Positions 25,518-35,075 of a stretch of 64,000 nt of DNA are shown here, in pieces (position 1 is the first letter of the stretch; each line of letters begins with the position of its first letter). The notes under the pieces are model-generated. The model saw only the letters and a program-made list of their open reading frames with translations, was not told the DNA's origin and did no database searches. This DNA comes from Hirschia litorea (lineage in GTDB: Bacteria; Pseudomonadota; Alphaproteobacteria; Caulobacterales; Hyphomonadaceae). A program made the translations under genes and the position numbers. Location of the stretch: NCBI RefSeq assembly GCF_042665075.1, contig NZ_JBHTBR010000002.1, positions 186,001 to 250,000 of the forward strand, given 5' to 3'.

Positions 25518-27719
25518 TTAATCAAATTCGTTGCTGCCCATATTTCCTAATGATTTAAGCGTAAAACGGAAATTAATCGATTCTGATGGCCCAATTGTGC
25601 GATCCAAAGTTTGGTTGCGCTCATAGGTGAGTTCAAAGAATGAACAATCGTCTTGGAATGACAAACCATAGACTTGGCGCGTATTGCTTTCATCTGCAAT
25701 GTTTCGGTCTATTCCAGCAACAAGCCCGATATTTTTTGTAAGTCTAAACGTACCGTATGAAGAGAAACCTTCTTCACCACCGGAATTACTTAGTGTTTCG
25801 TCGAGACGGAAATACTGGATTGTGTTTTTCAAACGCCAATAATCTACAGTCGCACGTGCATCAATACGCTTCAGATCAAAGGTATCATTATCCATGCGAA
25901 AACGTGTGCTGAGGTTGAGTGTTTTTCCCAATTTCAATGCTGCACCCGCAACATAGTCAGAGTCAGCGCCTTTTAGGTTCGTCAATTCATCAAAGGCTGG
26001 GTCGGCTGTTTCTTGCCAACGTCTTCCGAAAATACCATTGATAGAGTTGTTTTGTCCCCAACGTGCTGCTGCGTTAAAGCCTACAGAATAGCGCGATCCA
26101 CCTTCCCAGAGGTCATAATTGGAAGCAGCATTCGGTCTAAACAGTGTTGATTCATCGGCTTCAAACCGCACTGCATCTTGATTAGGAATGCCGCCATTAT
26201 TGGCATTGTCTGTTCCCCAAGCAGCCATCGCCGTGGGTTCGATAACAACATCAAACAATCCAGCACGACGTGTCAGTGGGTAGCTAACCTGAGTACCTGC
26301 CAAAGCGAGCGTGCGGCTCGTCGATTTTTCTTCATATACACCGTCAGTATCTTCGATATCATAGATATCGCCGCGTACTTGTGCAAATGGCTCAACAACT
26401 AGCCCTGGACCAACAATGTTTCGCATACGCCAATTGCTATCAACCGTCGCGCGACGGGAAGAGACGCCAAGATCACGCTCAATGACTGCTGTGGAGGCTG
26501 CGACTGAGATGTTGCCGAGGTTTAAATCTCTCCAACTTCCGAGGCCAAAATTTTTCTCAGCAAATAATGTCGGTGCAATAAGAGGCGTTCTTGCTGGGTC
26601 GGTTCTTTCCTCAAGTCCCTGAAATCGCAGAATACCAACTTCTGTATACATGCTTTCAGTTTGCCCTTGAGCAAACAATTGAGTCAGTAGGCTTCTGGAT
26701 TGGTTGGCGTAAATACCGCGAATTTGGTTTTGACCGTCAATATCATAACGGCGGTCGTACAAATCGTCAGACTGTACTTCAGTTCCAAATCCCCATTTCC
26801 AATCTTTGTTTATGTTGAAGAGGCCTTCACCATAAAGGTGACTATGCCATGTTTCGTCGCCAAATTTTACACCATCACCATCAAAGTTTGAATCATATGT
26901 GAAAGCCCCTTTGGCGGCGACATAACCTGACCAAAAACGTTTCTTATATTCTAACCCAAGCAAAGGGTTTACGCGCTCGTAAAATGTTGGACTGAAGGTC
27001 AGTTCGGAAGATGGTGAGATCGTCCAATAATAGGGTTGTTCGTAGAAAACACCTGTCTTTGAGCTAATCCCTAGATCGGGCGGTAAAAGACCTGAGCGTC
27101 GCTCGGAGCTTGGATCTGGGTGTGCGAAATAGGGCACATACATCACAGGCACGCCTTTTATATTTAAAAAGGCATGCTGATAACTAATCATTTGGCTTTG
27201 TTTGTCCTGCACTGCGCGTTTGGCTTTAATCGACCAAGTGGGTTCAGTGCCGGGTTCAACACACACAGGACAGGCCGTATATGCCATTTGCTCGAGTGTA
27301 TTGCCTTTTTCCTCATCGTGAATAACAGCCGATGCTGTTGCGACTGCGCCGCCGTCTAACCGCGAGGAAAAGTTTAGCGCATATCCGTCTTTTAGGTTCT
27401 CATCGACCTGAATTTCGTCAGCATATCGCGATTGTCCATTTTCATCGATGATTTCGACATTGCCTTGCGCGCGTACAATTCGGTTTTTTTGATCATAGAT
27501 AACGCGATCTGCACGCAGCATACGATTGCCAAAGCGAGCAAGAACATTGCCTTCATAGATAACTTGTTCGTTATCATTATCTTGAATCAGACGTTCTGCA
27601 TTCAAATAAACGCGCTGAGATTGCGGCAGACTAAGTGCTGAATCCTGTGCAATTGCAGGACCGGCAAAAGAAATGATTGCCCCAGCAGCAGCTGCGTATC
27701 GGAAAATATTTGAAACCAC
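25518..27719 (-). CDS. lptD: LPS-assembly protein LptD
   Basis: LptD is the outer-membrane beta barrel that inserts lipopolysaccharide. I chose the GTG at 27719, which has AAGGA six bases upstream and leads into a signal peptide ending GPAIAQ. The 733 residues contain the N-terminal OstA-type domain (VIYEGNVLARFGNRMLRADR and following) and then the long barrel with GVPVMYVPYFAHPDPSSERR, a family hallmark. It ends in a region rich in alternating aromatic residues. A GTG seven codons upstream is an alternative start. It is followed by surA. Confidence 0.94.
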   Translation of the reverse strand: MVSNIFRYAAAAGAIISFAGPAIAQDSALSLPQSQRVYLNAERLIQDNDNEQVIYEGNVLARFGNRMLRADRVIYDQKNRIVRAQGNVEIIDENGQSRYADEIQVDENLKDGYALNFSSRLDGGAVATASAVIHDEEKGNTLEQMAYTACPVCVEPGTEPTWSIKAKRAVQDKQSQMISYQHAFLNIKGVPVMYVPYFAHPDPSSERRSGLLPPDLGISSKTGVFYEQPYYWTISPSSELTFSPTFYERVNPLLGLEYKKRFWSGYVAAKGAFTYDSNFDGDGVKFGDETWHSHLYGEGLFNINKDWKWGFGTEVQSDDLYDRRYDIDGQNQIRGIYANQSRSLLTQLFAQGQTESMYTEVGILRFQGLEERTDPARTPLIAPTLFAEKNFGLGSWRDLNLGNISVAASTAVIERDLGVSSRRATVDSNWRMRNIVGPGLVVEPFAQVRGDIYDIEDTDGVYEEKSTSRTLALAGTQVSYPLTRRAGLFDVVIEPTAMAAWGTDNANNGGIPNQDAVRFEADESTLFRPNAASNYDLWEGGSRYSVGFNAAARWGQNNSINGIFGRRWQETADPAFDELTNLKGADSDYVAGAALKLGKTLNLSTRFRMDNDTFDLKRIDARATVDYWRLKNTIQYFRLDETLSNSGGEEGFSSYGTFRLTKNIGLVAGIDRNIADESNTRQVYGLSFQDDCSFFELTYERNQTLDRTIGPSESINFRFTLKSLGNMGSNEFD

Positions 27720-27830
27720 TACTCTTCCTTGCCCGCACACTATTGCAGATACTATTTACTAAACTTGTATTCTGATTAGGGAAAGCGAGTATCCACGTCC
27801 AGAGCAAAATGATTGTTTTATTGTGTCTCT

Positions 27831-28940
27831 TTAGCCATCTTCCACAAAAGCAATGATGCTTAGCACACTAAATAGAGCAATTAGAGCAGGTGCCCAAGCA
27901 GCAGCCTCGGGCGGTGTTGCACCTGAACTTGCCAACCCTTTCGAGACTTGGTTGACGAAAAACAATAGAAAACCCGCGCCAATTCCCGCAGACAATAACT
28001 GCGTAACGCCGCCAGATCGTCTTAATCTCAAGCACACGACAGCACCGATAAGTGCCATTGCACCCAGTAATGCTGGCATAGCTAGAAGGGTATGCAGCTT
28101 GAGAACATATTGTTCATCATCCAAGCCAGCCCGTCGCGCTTCTTGAATGAGTTGAGGAAGTTTCCAAAACGAGACAGACTTTGCATCTGTATAACGGTTG
28201 AGAATGGTTCCGGGATCAAGAGTCGTGGTAAGTGCCAGATAATCTTGTTTGATTGGCTCATTTGAAGAGGAATATTCTGTAACGTCCTCCAATTGCCAAA
28301 AACCGGGACGCAATGTGGCCCGTTTGGCATCAATCCGGCGCTGATATTCAAATTCATCACCATCGCGGTCAAAGATAAAAATCTCTACATCGACAAGGCT
28401 TTGATTGTCGTTTTCAGCGATGTTTCCATGGACAACTGACTGATTTCCATCACTACCTTGTCGAAGCCAAACATTTTTCAGTTTGACATTTTCTTCCTTT
28501 ATACCGCCTGTGTCGCTAAGAAGGTATTCGCGTTCAAATTCATATTTTGCGTTTGAATAGGTGGATAACGGGTCCAATACGGTCATGGATAATATGCCAA
28601 GCATTGCAGCGAGAGCGAATACTGGCCCTAAGAAACGCCAAGCCGATATTCCGGATGCACGTATCGCGGATAATTCTGATGAACGATTGAGTTTGGAAAA
28701 AGCCAACATACTACCGACAAGTATGGCAAATGGCATTGTTTCGAGAATGAGCTGCGGAGCTTTTAGAATGGTAAGCTGAAAAGCACCCAGTAGTGATAGT
28801 TCTGCACGCGCACCGACTGTACGCAATTGCTCTACCATATCAACAAGCAAAATAGCGCCGAGAATGATGCCCAGCGTCATAGCTAAGCCACCAAGCGATT
28901 GCATAAAAATATAGCGTTGAATGCGTCCGGCAATAACCAT
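27831..28940 (-). CDS. lptG: LPS export permease LptG
   Basis: A 369-residue YjgP/YjgQ family permease with about six membrane helices around a periplasmic beta domain. Family blocks are RYIFMQSLGGLAMTLGIILG, KLNRSSELSAIRASGISAWR and, near the end, GAGIGAGFLLFFVNQVSKGL-like sequence. With LptF it forms the inner-membrane part of the LptB2FG ABC machine that extracts LPS. Its ATG follows the lptF stop directly without a gap. LptB is not in the window. Confidence 0.93.
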   Translation of the reverse strand: MVIAGRIQRYIFMQSLGGLAMTLGIILGAILLVDMVEQLRTVGARAELSLLGAFQLTILKAPQLILETMPFAILVGSMLAFSKLNRSSELSAIRASGISAWRFLGPVFALAAMLGILSMTVLDPLSTYSNAKYEFEREYLLSDTGGIKEENVKLKNVWLRQGSDGNQSVVHGNIAENDNQSLVDVEIFIFDRDGDEFEYQRRIDAKRATLRPGFWQLEDVTEYSSSNEPIKQDYLALTTTLDPGTILNRYTDAKSVSFWKLPQLIQEARRAGLDDEQYVLKLHTLLAMPALLGAMALIGAVVCLRLRRSGGVTQLLSAGIGAGFLLFFVNQVSKGLASSGATPPEAAAWAPALIALFSVLSIIAFVEDG

Positions 28941-30083
28941 TTAAGCTGTAACCTCGGATTGTCCGGAATTGTCTTTTTTCATCGCTTTTGCGGCCAATTT
29001 TAAGCCACGTGCCCAGAAGAACAAGAAAGCGAGTACGCTAAAACTTAAAATCGGTACGGCATATTGGATGATGTTCAAGCTTGGATCGTCTTCTCCAATG
29101 GAAGAGGAAGCCAATGCAAGCAGTTGGACAAATAATCCAATACCTGTCGCAATACTTATGCGGCGTTGATAGCCTCTGCGACTGAAATCTCCACCTAAAA
29201 CGGCTACAACAGCAAGCATCGCCATGAACATATTCATCAAAGGCAATGCCAGACGGGAGTGTCCTTCTGCAAGGAATTTATCAGCATTGTCTCGGTCGTA
29301 AAAATTATTCTGATCTGGATAAAACAGCTCCGCTAGAAAGCGGTCTGATGCTTTGAGAACATAGCTTGTGTCTGAATCCATAAAGGCAGCAAGTTCGTAT
29401 ATATATTGATCGAAAGTTCCATCCCACAATTGCCCATTGGCATCGACTTTCTGAACACGCGCATTGCGCATGAGAATAGCTGGAACGCCTTCAACTTCCG
29501 TCACTGCACCTGTGCGCGCAATATATGTCGTGCTTGCATCTGGGTCGCGTGAATCGCTTATAAGAAGGGTGCGTAATTCACCGCCCCCTAGAGACTTTCC
29601 TACATATACTGTCAAATTGTGCGCAGGAGAGTTAAACTCCCCGGGTTTAACCAATGTTGCGGCCAAGTCAGTTCTAGCGGAAGTGAGTGTTTCGCGCATC
29701 TCTCGATAAGAAGCCGGTTGCACCCATAAATTTATGCACAGATGAATGATGGCAGCAAAAGCTGCGATACGTAAAACAGGTGATGCAATTTGAAGGCGTG
29801 ACATGCCCGCAGCTTGTGCAACAACAATTTCACTATCTCGGTGCGCGCGGTTCAACGTGCTGATGGCAGCCACAAACAAAGCAATAGGCAACAACAGACC
29901 TACCACTTGGGGAGCAGCCAGCACGGACACGTATAGAAAGGTGAGGGCTGATTGCCTATTTTCGACAATCAAATCAATTTGGGTTAGCCCCTGCGTTAAC
30001 AGTGCAATGAGGACAAGACCGCCCACAATGGCGACCATAGTGCGCAAAACATTCCCAAACAGATATTGCTGAAAGCGATCCAT
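28941..30083 (-). CDS. lptF: LPS export permease LptF
   Basis: A 380-residue partner permease of LptG, with the same helix / beta-domain / helix layout and the coupling-helix-like segment RAHRDSEIVVAQAAGMSRLQ. It leads the leftward operon lptF-lptG-lptD-surA-pdxA-rsmA and is divergent from pepA, a common alphaproteobacterial arrangement. The stop codon abuts the lptG start. Confidence 0.93.
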   Translation of the reverse strand: MDRFQQYLFGNVLRTMVAIVGGLVLIALLTQGLTQIDLIVENRQSALTFLYVSVLAAPQVVGLLLPIALFVAAISTLNRAHRDSEIVVAQAAGMSRLQIASPVLRIAAFAAIIHLCINLWVQPASYREMRETLTSARTDLAATLVKPGEFNSPAHNLTVYVGKSLGGGELRTLLISDSRDPDASTTYIARTGAVTEVEGVPAILMRNARVQKVDANGQLWDGTFDQYIYELAAFMDSDTSYVLKASDRFLAELFYPDQNNFYDRDNADKFLAEGHSRLALPLMNMFMAMLAVVAVLGGDFSRRGYQRRISIATGIGLFVQLLALASSSIGEDDPSLNIIQYAVPILSFSVLAFLFFWARGLKLAAKAMKKDNSGQSEVTA

Positions 30084-30151
30084 TCACTTCCCTTATCAAT
30101 GTTGTGCCTTTCAAGAAAGGCAAGAAGTTGACCCTGACAGCTAAAACTTGA

Positions 30152-30178
30152 AATTGCCAGATTGATTTAAAGGCAATT
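30152..30178. repeat. Inverted repeat between lptF and pepA
   Basis: AATTGCC (30152-30158) and GGCAATT (30172-30178) are perfect 7-bp arms around 13 bases in the 209-bp divergent promoter region. A TATAAG box suitable as a -10 for pepA lies further right, near 30211. The dyad could serve either gene. Confidence 0.35.
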
Positions 30179-30292
30179 CCAATGTCTATGTTTTAACCAA
30201 ACGCGCTTTGTCTATAAGTTGTGCCTAACGCCTTGCATACTGGCTGTCGACGCTTATTTCAGAGCAAACACACTCTAAAGGGACGTGCCAAT

Positions 30293-31768
30293 ATGAACAT
30301 CACTTTTAAATCCAGCGCAAACGCCGACGCAATCGCCTATCTATGTTATGAAGGTGACAGTCTTCTCGATGAAGCTGCAGTATCGGTAGACAAATCCTCC
30401 CAAGGCGCTCTGACAAAAGCGATGAAAGCTGCACGTTTTGAGGGAAAATTAGGACAAATAGTCGAAATTTTAGCACCGTCTGGTGTAGACGCAGAGCGTG
30501 TGCTGATTGTTGGGCTTGGTAAATCAGATAAGGCTGATGATCGCAGTTTTGAAAACACAGGTGCAACACTTGTGAAAAAACTTCTCGTATCAGGTGCAAA
30601 TTCTTTGGATATCGTTGGTGCAGGTTCTGCTGACTCAGTTGCGCGCCTTGCTTTGGGGGCGCGTTTGGCCTCTTACCGATTCGATAATTACCGCACAACT
30701 TTAAAAGATGATGCAAAACCAACCCTCACAGATGTCGCCATTGTAACATCCTCAGTAAAAGAAGCTGAAAGTGCTTGGGTACGTCTTTCAGCAACTGCTG
30801 ATGGAACAGAAATGGCCCGTGACCTTGTGAATGAGCCGCCGAACACGCTCCACCCTGAAAGCTACGCAGAGCGTCTTAAAGAGCTTGAAACTTTGGGTCT
30901 AGAAGTCGAAGTGCTTGATGAGGCAGCGATGGAAAAACTTGGCATGGGATCACTTCTGGGTGTGGGCCAAGGTTCTGTTAAAGGTTCGCGCCTTGTTGTG
31001 ATGAAATGGAATGGCAGTAAAGATAAATCTGCTGCGCCAGTCGCGCTTGTTGGAAAAGGCGTCACATTCGACACGGGTGGTATTTCCCTCAAACCTGGCT
31101 TGAACATGCAAGACATGAAAGGCGATATGGGTGGTTCCGCCGCTGTTGTTGGGGCTATGGTCTCTCTTGCAACACGTAAAGCCAAAGCCAATGTTGTTGG
31201 GCTTGTCGGTCTTGTTGAGAATATGCCTGATGGAAATGCTATTCGCCCAGGTGATGTGCTTAAATCTGCTGCTGGTAAAACGATTGAAATTCAAAACACT
31301 GACGCAGAAGGTCGTCTCGTCCTTGTGGATGTGCTTTGGTACGCTCAGGAAAAACACAAGCCACGTGCAATTATTGATCTTGCGACACTCACAGGCGCGA
31401 TACTTGTTGCCTTGGGTGATGAGCATGCAGGTGTGTTCTCAAATAATGATGAGCTTGCTGGGCAGATTGATGCTGCTGGTAAAGCTGAAGGTGAAACAAT
31501 CTGGCGTATGCCTTTATCTACAACATACGACAAACAAATTGATTCAGAAATTGCAGACATGCGCAATATGGGGGGCCCACTTGCTGGATCAGCAACAGCC
31601 GCACAATTCCTTGCACGTTTCATTGAAAACGAAACACCGTGGGCGCACATTGATATCGCGGGTGTGGCTTGGCGTTCAAACAAAAACCGTCCAATGGAAA
31701 CAGGTTGGGCTTCAGGTTATGGTCCACGTTTGTTAGACCGTATCGTCGCTGACAATTACGAGGACTAA
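30293..31768 (+). CDS. pepA: Leucyl aminopeptidase (M17 family)
   Basis: A cytosolic two-metal aminopeptidase that trims N-terminal residues. The start at 30293 has AAGGGA about nine bases upstream; the frame is open further but without family similarity. The 491 residues include the metal and catalytic-lysine block VGKGVTFDTGGISLKPG, MKGDMGGSAAV, and the M17 signature NTDAEGRLVL. The C-terminal part has THIDIAGVAW-like sequence (AHIDIAGVAWRS). It is followed 5 bp later by holC, as in many proteobacteria. Confidence 0.95.
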   Translation: MNITFKSSANADAIAYLCYEGDSLLDEAAVSVDKSSQGALTKAMKAARFEGKLGQIVEILAPSGVDAERVLIVGLGKSDKADDRSFENTGATLVKKLLVSGANSLDIVGAGSADSVARLALGARLASYRFDNYRTTLKDDAKPTLTDVAIVTSSVKEAESAWVRLSATADGTEMARDLVNEPPNTLHPESYAERLKELETLGLEVEVLDEAAMEKLGMGSLLGVGQGSVKGSRLVVMKWNGSKDKSAAPVALVGKGVTFDTGGISLKPGLNMQDMKGDMGGSAAVVGAMVSLATRKAKANVVGLVGLVENMPDGNAIRPGDVLKSAAGKTIEIQNTDAEGRLVLVDVLWYAQEKHKPRAIIDLATLTGAILVALGDEHAGVFSNNDELAGQIDAAGKAEGETIWRMPLSTTYDKQIDSEIADMRNMGGPLAGSATAAQFLARFIENETPWAHIDIAGVAWRSNKNRPMETGWASGYGPRLLDRIVADNYED

Positions 31769-31773
31769 TCTCT

Positions 31774-32262
31774 TTGTCTGATGACGCCAGCACATCAAAA
31801 GGGGAATGGTGGTTTTACCATTTAGAGCGCACTTCTTTAGAAGAAGCGCTCGGCCCTTTGCTGGAAAAATGCCTGCAAAAAGAATGGCGTGTCCTTATAG
31901 TCGGTAGTAAGGAACGCCTGCCGCGACTGGATCTCGGTTTATGGACATGGAAAGATACAAGCTTTCTGCCGCATGCGCGTGCTGATAAAGCTGGAGATAC
32001 GCTAGAGCGTCAACCTATCTTGCTTTCAACGGAATCTACTCCTGCAAACAATGCCGATATAATCGTGTTGTTAGATGGAAATCGTTTGCCTGATGAGCCA
32101 TCTGACGCCGCCAAATATGTGCGGTGCATGGTTGTGTTTGATGGCGATGATTACAATGCACGCGACACAGCGCGCACGCAGTTTAAAGCTGCCAAAGATG
32201 CCGGCCAAACTGTTGGATATTTTCAGCAAAATGATCGCGGCGGTTGGGATAAAAAGGGATAA
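31774..32262 (+). CDS. holC: DNA polymerase III chi subunit
   Basis: Chi links the clamp loader to single-strand binding protein. The 162 residues open with GEWWFYHLERTSLEEALGPL followed by LLEKCLQKEWRVLIV, the family pattern, and end with VFDGDDYNARDTARTQFKAA. The start is a TTG with GAGG ten bases upstream, and no in-frame ATG is available nearby. The location directly after pepA supports the call, since pepA-holC is a common pair. Confidence 0.9.
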   Translation: MSDDASTSKGEWWFYHLERTSLEEALGPLLEKCLQKEWRVLIVGSKERLPRLDLGLWTWKDTSFLPHARADKAGDTLERQPILLSTESTPANNADIIVLLDGNRLPDEPSDAAKYVRCMVVFDGDDYNARDTARTQFKAAKDAGQTVGYFQQNDRGGWDKKG

Positions 32263-32299
32263 GTTCTCATCCAAATTGCCACAATATAGCAGCTATGAC

Positions 32300-32328
32300 T
32301 TGTCCTTATGACAAAGCAGCGCTATAGG
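32300..32328 (+). promoter_or_regulatory. Candidate promoter of ndk
   Basis: TTGTCC (32300-32305) and TATAGG (32323-32328) are separated by 17 bases, about 65 bp upstream of the ndk start. A second AT-rich box, TATAAT at 32348-32353, lies closer but lacks a convincing -35. Confidence 0.4.
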
Positions 32329-32392
32329 GCGCAACAGTAACCCACTATATAATATTTCCGCGTTATTTGTTGCGGAATCAAAGGAATTGAAA

Positions 32393-32815
32393 ATGGCTAT
32401 CCAGCGTACATTCTCTATCATCAAACCTGATGCAACAAACCGCAACCTAACTGGTAAAATCAACGCCGTGTTTGAAGACGCTGGTCTTCGCATTGTTGCT
32501 CAAAAACGTGTACGCATGACAGCTGCTCAAGCTGAGGGTTTCTATGCTGAGCACTCTGAGCGTCCATTCTTTGGTGAGCTTGTTGAGTTCATGACATCTG
32601 CACCAGTTGTTCTTCAAGTTCTTCAAGGCGAAAACGCTGTGCTTAAGCACCGTGAAGTTATGGGTGCAACTAACCCAGCAGAAGCTGCTGAAGGCACAGT
32701 ACGTAAGCTTTTCGCTCAATCAATCGGTGAGAACTCAGTTCACGGTTCTGACTCTGCTGAATCTGCTGCACGTGAAATCAACTACTTCTTCCGTCCAGAA
32801 GAAATTGTTGGCTAA
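32393..32815 (+). CDS. ndk: Nucleoside diphosphate kinase
   Basis: Ndk balances nucleoside triphosphate pools through a phosphohistidine intermediate. The 140 residues open AIQRTFSIIKPDATNRN. They include NPAEAAEGTVRKLFAQS and the catalytic histidine in ENSVHGSDSAESAAREI, all invariant style. AAGGA lies seven bases before the ATG. The gene is followed by a strong terminator. Confidence 0.98.
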   Translation: MAIQRTFSIIKPDATNRNLTGKINAVFEDAGLRIVAQKRVRMTAAQAEGFYAEHSERPFFGELVEFMTSAPVVLQVLQGENAVLKHREVMGATNPAEAAEGTVRKLFAQSIGENSVHGSDSAESAAREINYFFRPEEIVG

Positions 32816-32852
32816 AATTCGGCTTTCAAATTTGAATGCTAAATAATAGAAG

Positions 32853-32882
32853 CCCGCTCAGGTCACTCTGGGCGGGTTTTTT
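32853..32882 (+). terminator. Intrinsic terminator of ndk
   Basis: CCCGCTCAG-GTCACT-CTGGGCGGG forms a 9-bp stem with one G-U pair, followed by six T residues, 38 bp after the ndk stop. Confidence 0.9.
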
Positions 32883-32890
32883 ATGTCGTA

Positions 32891-33059
32891 TTGTGGCTAG
32901 ATAGTGTGGACAATACAAAACTTATCCCCCTCCCAATATTGTGCGCCATAATTCTTGTCATCCATCCCATTAGGGCGGCTCGCGACCGACGTGTCGGGGT
33001 GGAAGAGTGGGCTTGCCAAACCATCGGGTGCAGCGGTGTATTCGGAAGGTGGCAGGGCC
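32891..33059. other. GC-rich intergenic block left of the assembly gap
   Basis: This stretch becomes clearly richer in G and C than the surrounding genes from about 32970 (GGGCGGCTCGCGACCGACGT and onward) and runs into the N gap. Several short frames stay open on both strands but none has a start, ribosome site or recognisable family. It could be the edge of a repeated element that broke the assembly, or imported sequence. Confidence 0.4.
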
Positions 33060-33290
33060 NNNNNNNNNNNNNNNNNNNNNNNNNNNNNNNNNNNNNNNNN
33101 NNNNNNNNNNNNNNNNNNNNNNNNNNNNNNNNNNNNNNNNNNNNNNNNNNNNNNNNNNNNNNNNNNNNNNNNNNNNNNNNNNNNNNNNNNNNNNNNNNNN
33201 NNNNNNNNNNNNNNNNNNNNNNNNNNNNNNNNNNNNNNNNNNNNNNNNNNNNNNNNNNNNNNNNNNNNNNNNNNNNNNNNNNNNNNNNNN
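33060..33290. other. Assembly gap (231 N)
   Basis: A run of N between the ndk terminator and gst. Its content and true length are unknown, and any translated frame across it is meaningless. Confidence 0.99.
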
Positions 33291-33320
33291 TTTGTGCATC
33301 TCATGGAGGTGATTTATGTC

Positions 33321-34004
33321 TTAGGAATTGGTGACCTGTGCTTTCGCGTATGCGTATTCGCCACCCTTTGCTAGTGCTGTCTGGTAAGCGGGGCGTGCGT
33401 GAATACGAGAAAGGAAATCCATGATTATTTCGCTTTTATCAGCTCCCGCACGTGATGCAGCCGCTTCCAACGGAAAGCTCATTATCATATCTGCCGCTGT
33501 AAATTTATTGCCAGCAAACCATCCGGTTTTTGAAAGAGACTTTTCCCAATAATCAATATGCTCTTGAAGACGAGGCTGTACAAATGCTGTCATAGCCTTT
33601 TTGCACACTTGCTTAACCACTGGTCGCATTAAAAAACTTGTATTTAAAGGCATTCGATCGAAGACAAGCTTCATAAGCAAAGGAGGCATGGCCGAGCCTT
33701 CTGCATAATGGAGCCAATGCTGAAGCGCGATACCATCTTTAGTGTCAAAAGAAGGTGCAAGAGGACCGTTTCCATATTTAGCCAATAAATAGCTGAATAT
33801 CGCACCTGTTTCAGCAATCGTGTAATCATTGTCTTGCAAAATTGGTGACTTACCTAATGGGTGCACCTTTTTAAGTTCCGGCGGCGCGAGCATTGTTTTG
33901 ACGTCACGTTGGTAGAATTTAATTTGATAAGTAAACTCTAGCTCTTCAAGGAGCCATAATACGCGTTGGGAACGTGAGTTATTGAGATGATGCACTGTAA
34001 ACAT
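33321..34004 (-). CDS. gst: Glutathione S-transferase family protein
   Basis: A 227-residue cytosolic GST. The N-terminal thioredoxin-like domain opens FTVHHLNNSRSQRVLWLLEE, where a serine near residue 9-11 could activate glutathione. LGKSPILQDNDYTIAETGAI is the cis-proline and gamma-glutamyl binding segment. The all-helical C-terminal domain has GWFAGNKFTAADMIMSFPLE, the N-capping motif. The substrate is unknown. AGGA lies seven bases before the ATG. The 3' end is only 30 bp from the assembly gap. Confidence 0.9.
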   Translation of the reverse strand: MFTVHHLNNSRSQRVLWLLEELEFTYQIKFYQRDVKTMLAPPELKKVHPLGKSPILQDNDYTIAETGAIFSYLLAKYGNGPLAPSFDTKDGIALQHWLHYAEGSAMPPLLMKLVFDRMPLNTSFLMRPVVKQVCKKAMTAFVQPRLQEHIDYWEKSLSKTGWFAGNKFTAADMIMSFPLEAAASRAGADKSEIIMDFLSRIHARPAYQTALAKGGEYAYAKAQVTNS

Positions 34005-34043
34005 GGGGGAATCCTATAAAGGCAGAACAGTATAAATGCGCAA

Positions 34044-35027
34044 CTAGCTTAAAAGTTGCGCTAATTTATCGGCATTATATGTCACGACACCAGAAGCACC
34101 AGCGCGTTTAAATGCACCGATAATCTCCACAATTGCGCGTTCTTCTTCAATCCACCCGCGCTGTGCAGAGGCTTGAATTGCTGCATATTCACCTGAAACA
34201 TGGAAGGCTAAAGTTGGCACATGTAATTCACGTGACACACGCTGGACAATATCTAGATAAGGTAAGCCGGGCTTGACCATAACCATGTCCGCGCCTTCCT
34301 CTATATCCATTGCTACTTCGCGGATAGCTTCTTGAGTGTTTCCAAAGTCCATTTGGTAGGTTTTCTTGTCGCTTTTTAGCAGCGCAGCTGAACCAACGGC
34401 TTCACGATAAGGGCCGTAAAAAGCGGAGACATATTTTGCAGCATACGAAAGAATGAGCGTATTTGTATGGCCGGCTGCTTCCAACCCTGTTCGGATCGCA
34501 CCCACGCGTCCATCCATCATATCTGAAGGGGCGACGATATCTGCGCCAGCTTGGGCCTGCACAATTGCTTGAGCAACAAGTAATTTGCTGGTTTCATCGT
34601 TTAGCACATAGCCGTTGCCATCAATTAGTCCATCATGACCATGAGATGTGAAAGGGTCCAGCGCGACATCGCAAATTATGCCTACATCTGGAGCGGCCGC
34701 TTTCATGGCACGAATAACTTCAGGAATTAAACCATTGGGATTAAGTGCTTCGCTTCCTTCATCATCTTTCTTGGATGGGTCAATATTAGGAAAGATAGCA
34801 ATCGCTGGGATACCCAATTCTTGCGCACGCTTTGCAGCTTTGGTCGCTTCATCAATATTTAAACGATCAATCCCAGGCATGGCTGTAATTGGAATACGCG
34901 CTTCCGTTCCATCATGTATAATCATTGACCATACAAGATCATCTACAGTGGGTCTGGTTTCGCGCGTTAAGCGGCGTACCCAATCTGATTGTCGCGTGCG
35001 CCTTAAACGAGTAGCGGGGAAGGCCAT
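34044..35027 (-). CDS. hemB: Delta-aminolevulinic acid dehydratase (porphobilinogen synthase)
   Basis: HemB joins two 5-aminolevulinates to porphobilinogen, the second step of heme synthesis; hemA lies 3.6 kb away. The 327 residues include the two active-site lysines in LSYAAKYVSAFYGP and MVMVKPGLPYLD. The metal loop reads CDVALDPFTSHGHDGL, with aspartates where zinc enzymes have cysteines, so this is the magnesium/alkali type common in alphaproteobacteria. Arg-rich RLRRTRQSDWVRRL at the N-terminus is also typical. Confidence 0.96.
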   Translation of the reverse strand: MAFPATRLRRTRQSDWVRRLTRETRPTVDDLVWSMIIHDGTEARIPITAMPGIDRLNIDEATKAAKRAQELGIPAIAIFPNIDPSKKDDEGSEALNPNGLIPEVIRAMKAAAPDVGIICDVALDPFTSHGHDGLIDGNGYVLNDETSKLLVAQAIVQAQAGADIVAPSDMMDGRVGAIRTGLEAAGHTNTLILSYAAKYVSAFYGPYREAVGSAALLKSDKKTYQMDFGNTQEAIREVAMDIEEGADMVMVKPGLPYLDIVQRVSRELHVPTLAFHVSGEYAAIQASAQRGWIEEERAIVEIIGAFKRAGASGVVTYNADKLAQLLS

Positions 35028-35075
35028 AGCAGGGGGACCTTTCTAGTCAATAAAGATGTTGTCTTAGCTCATAGC

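Noticed and set aside
30306..30722. 138-codon open frame on the minus strand
   Set aside because: Antisense to pepA; His/Leu/Gln-rich product with no recognisable domain.
32891..33374. Open frames crossing the N run
   Set aside because: They are open only because N cannot form stop codons.
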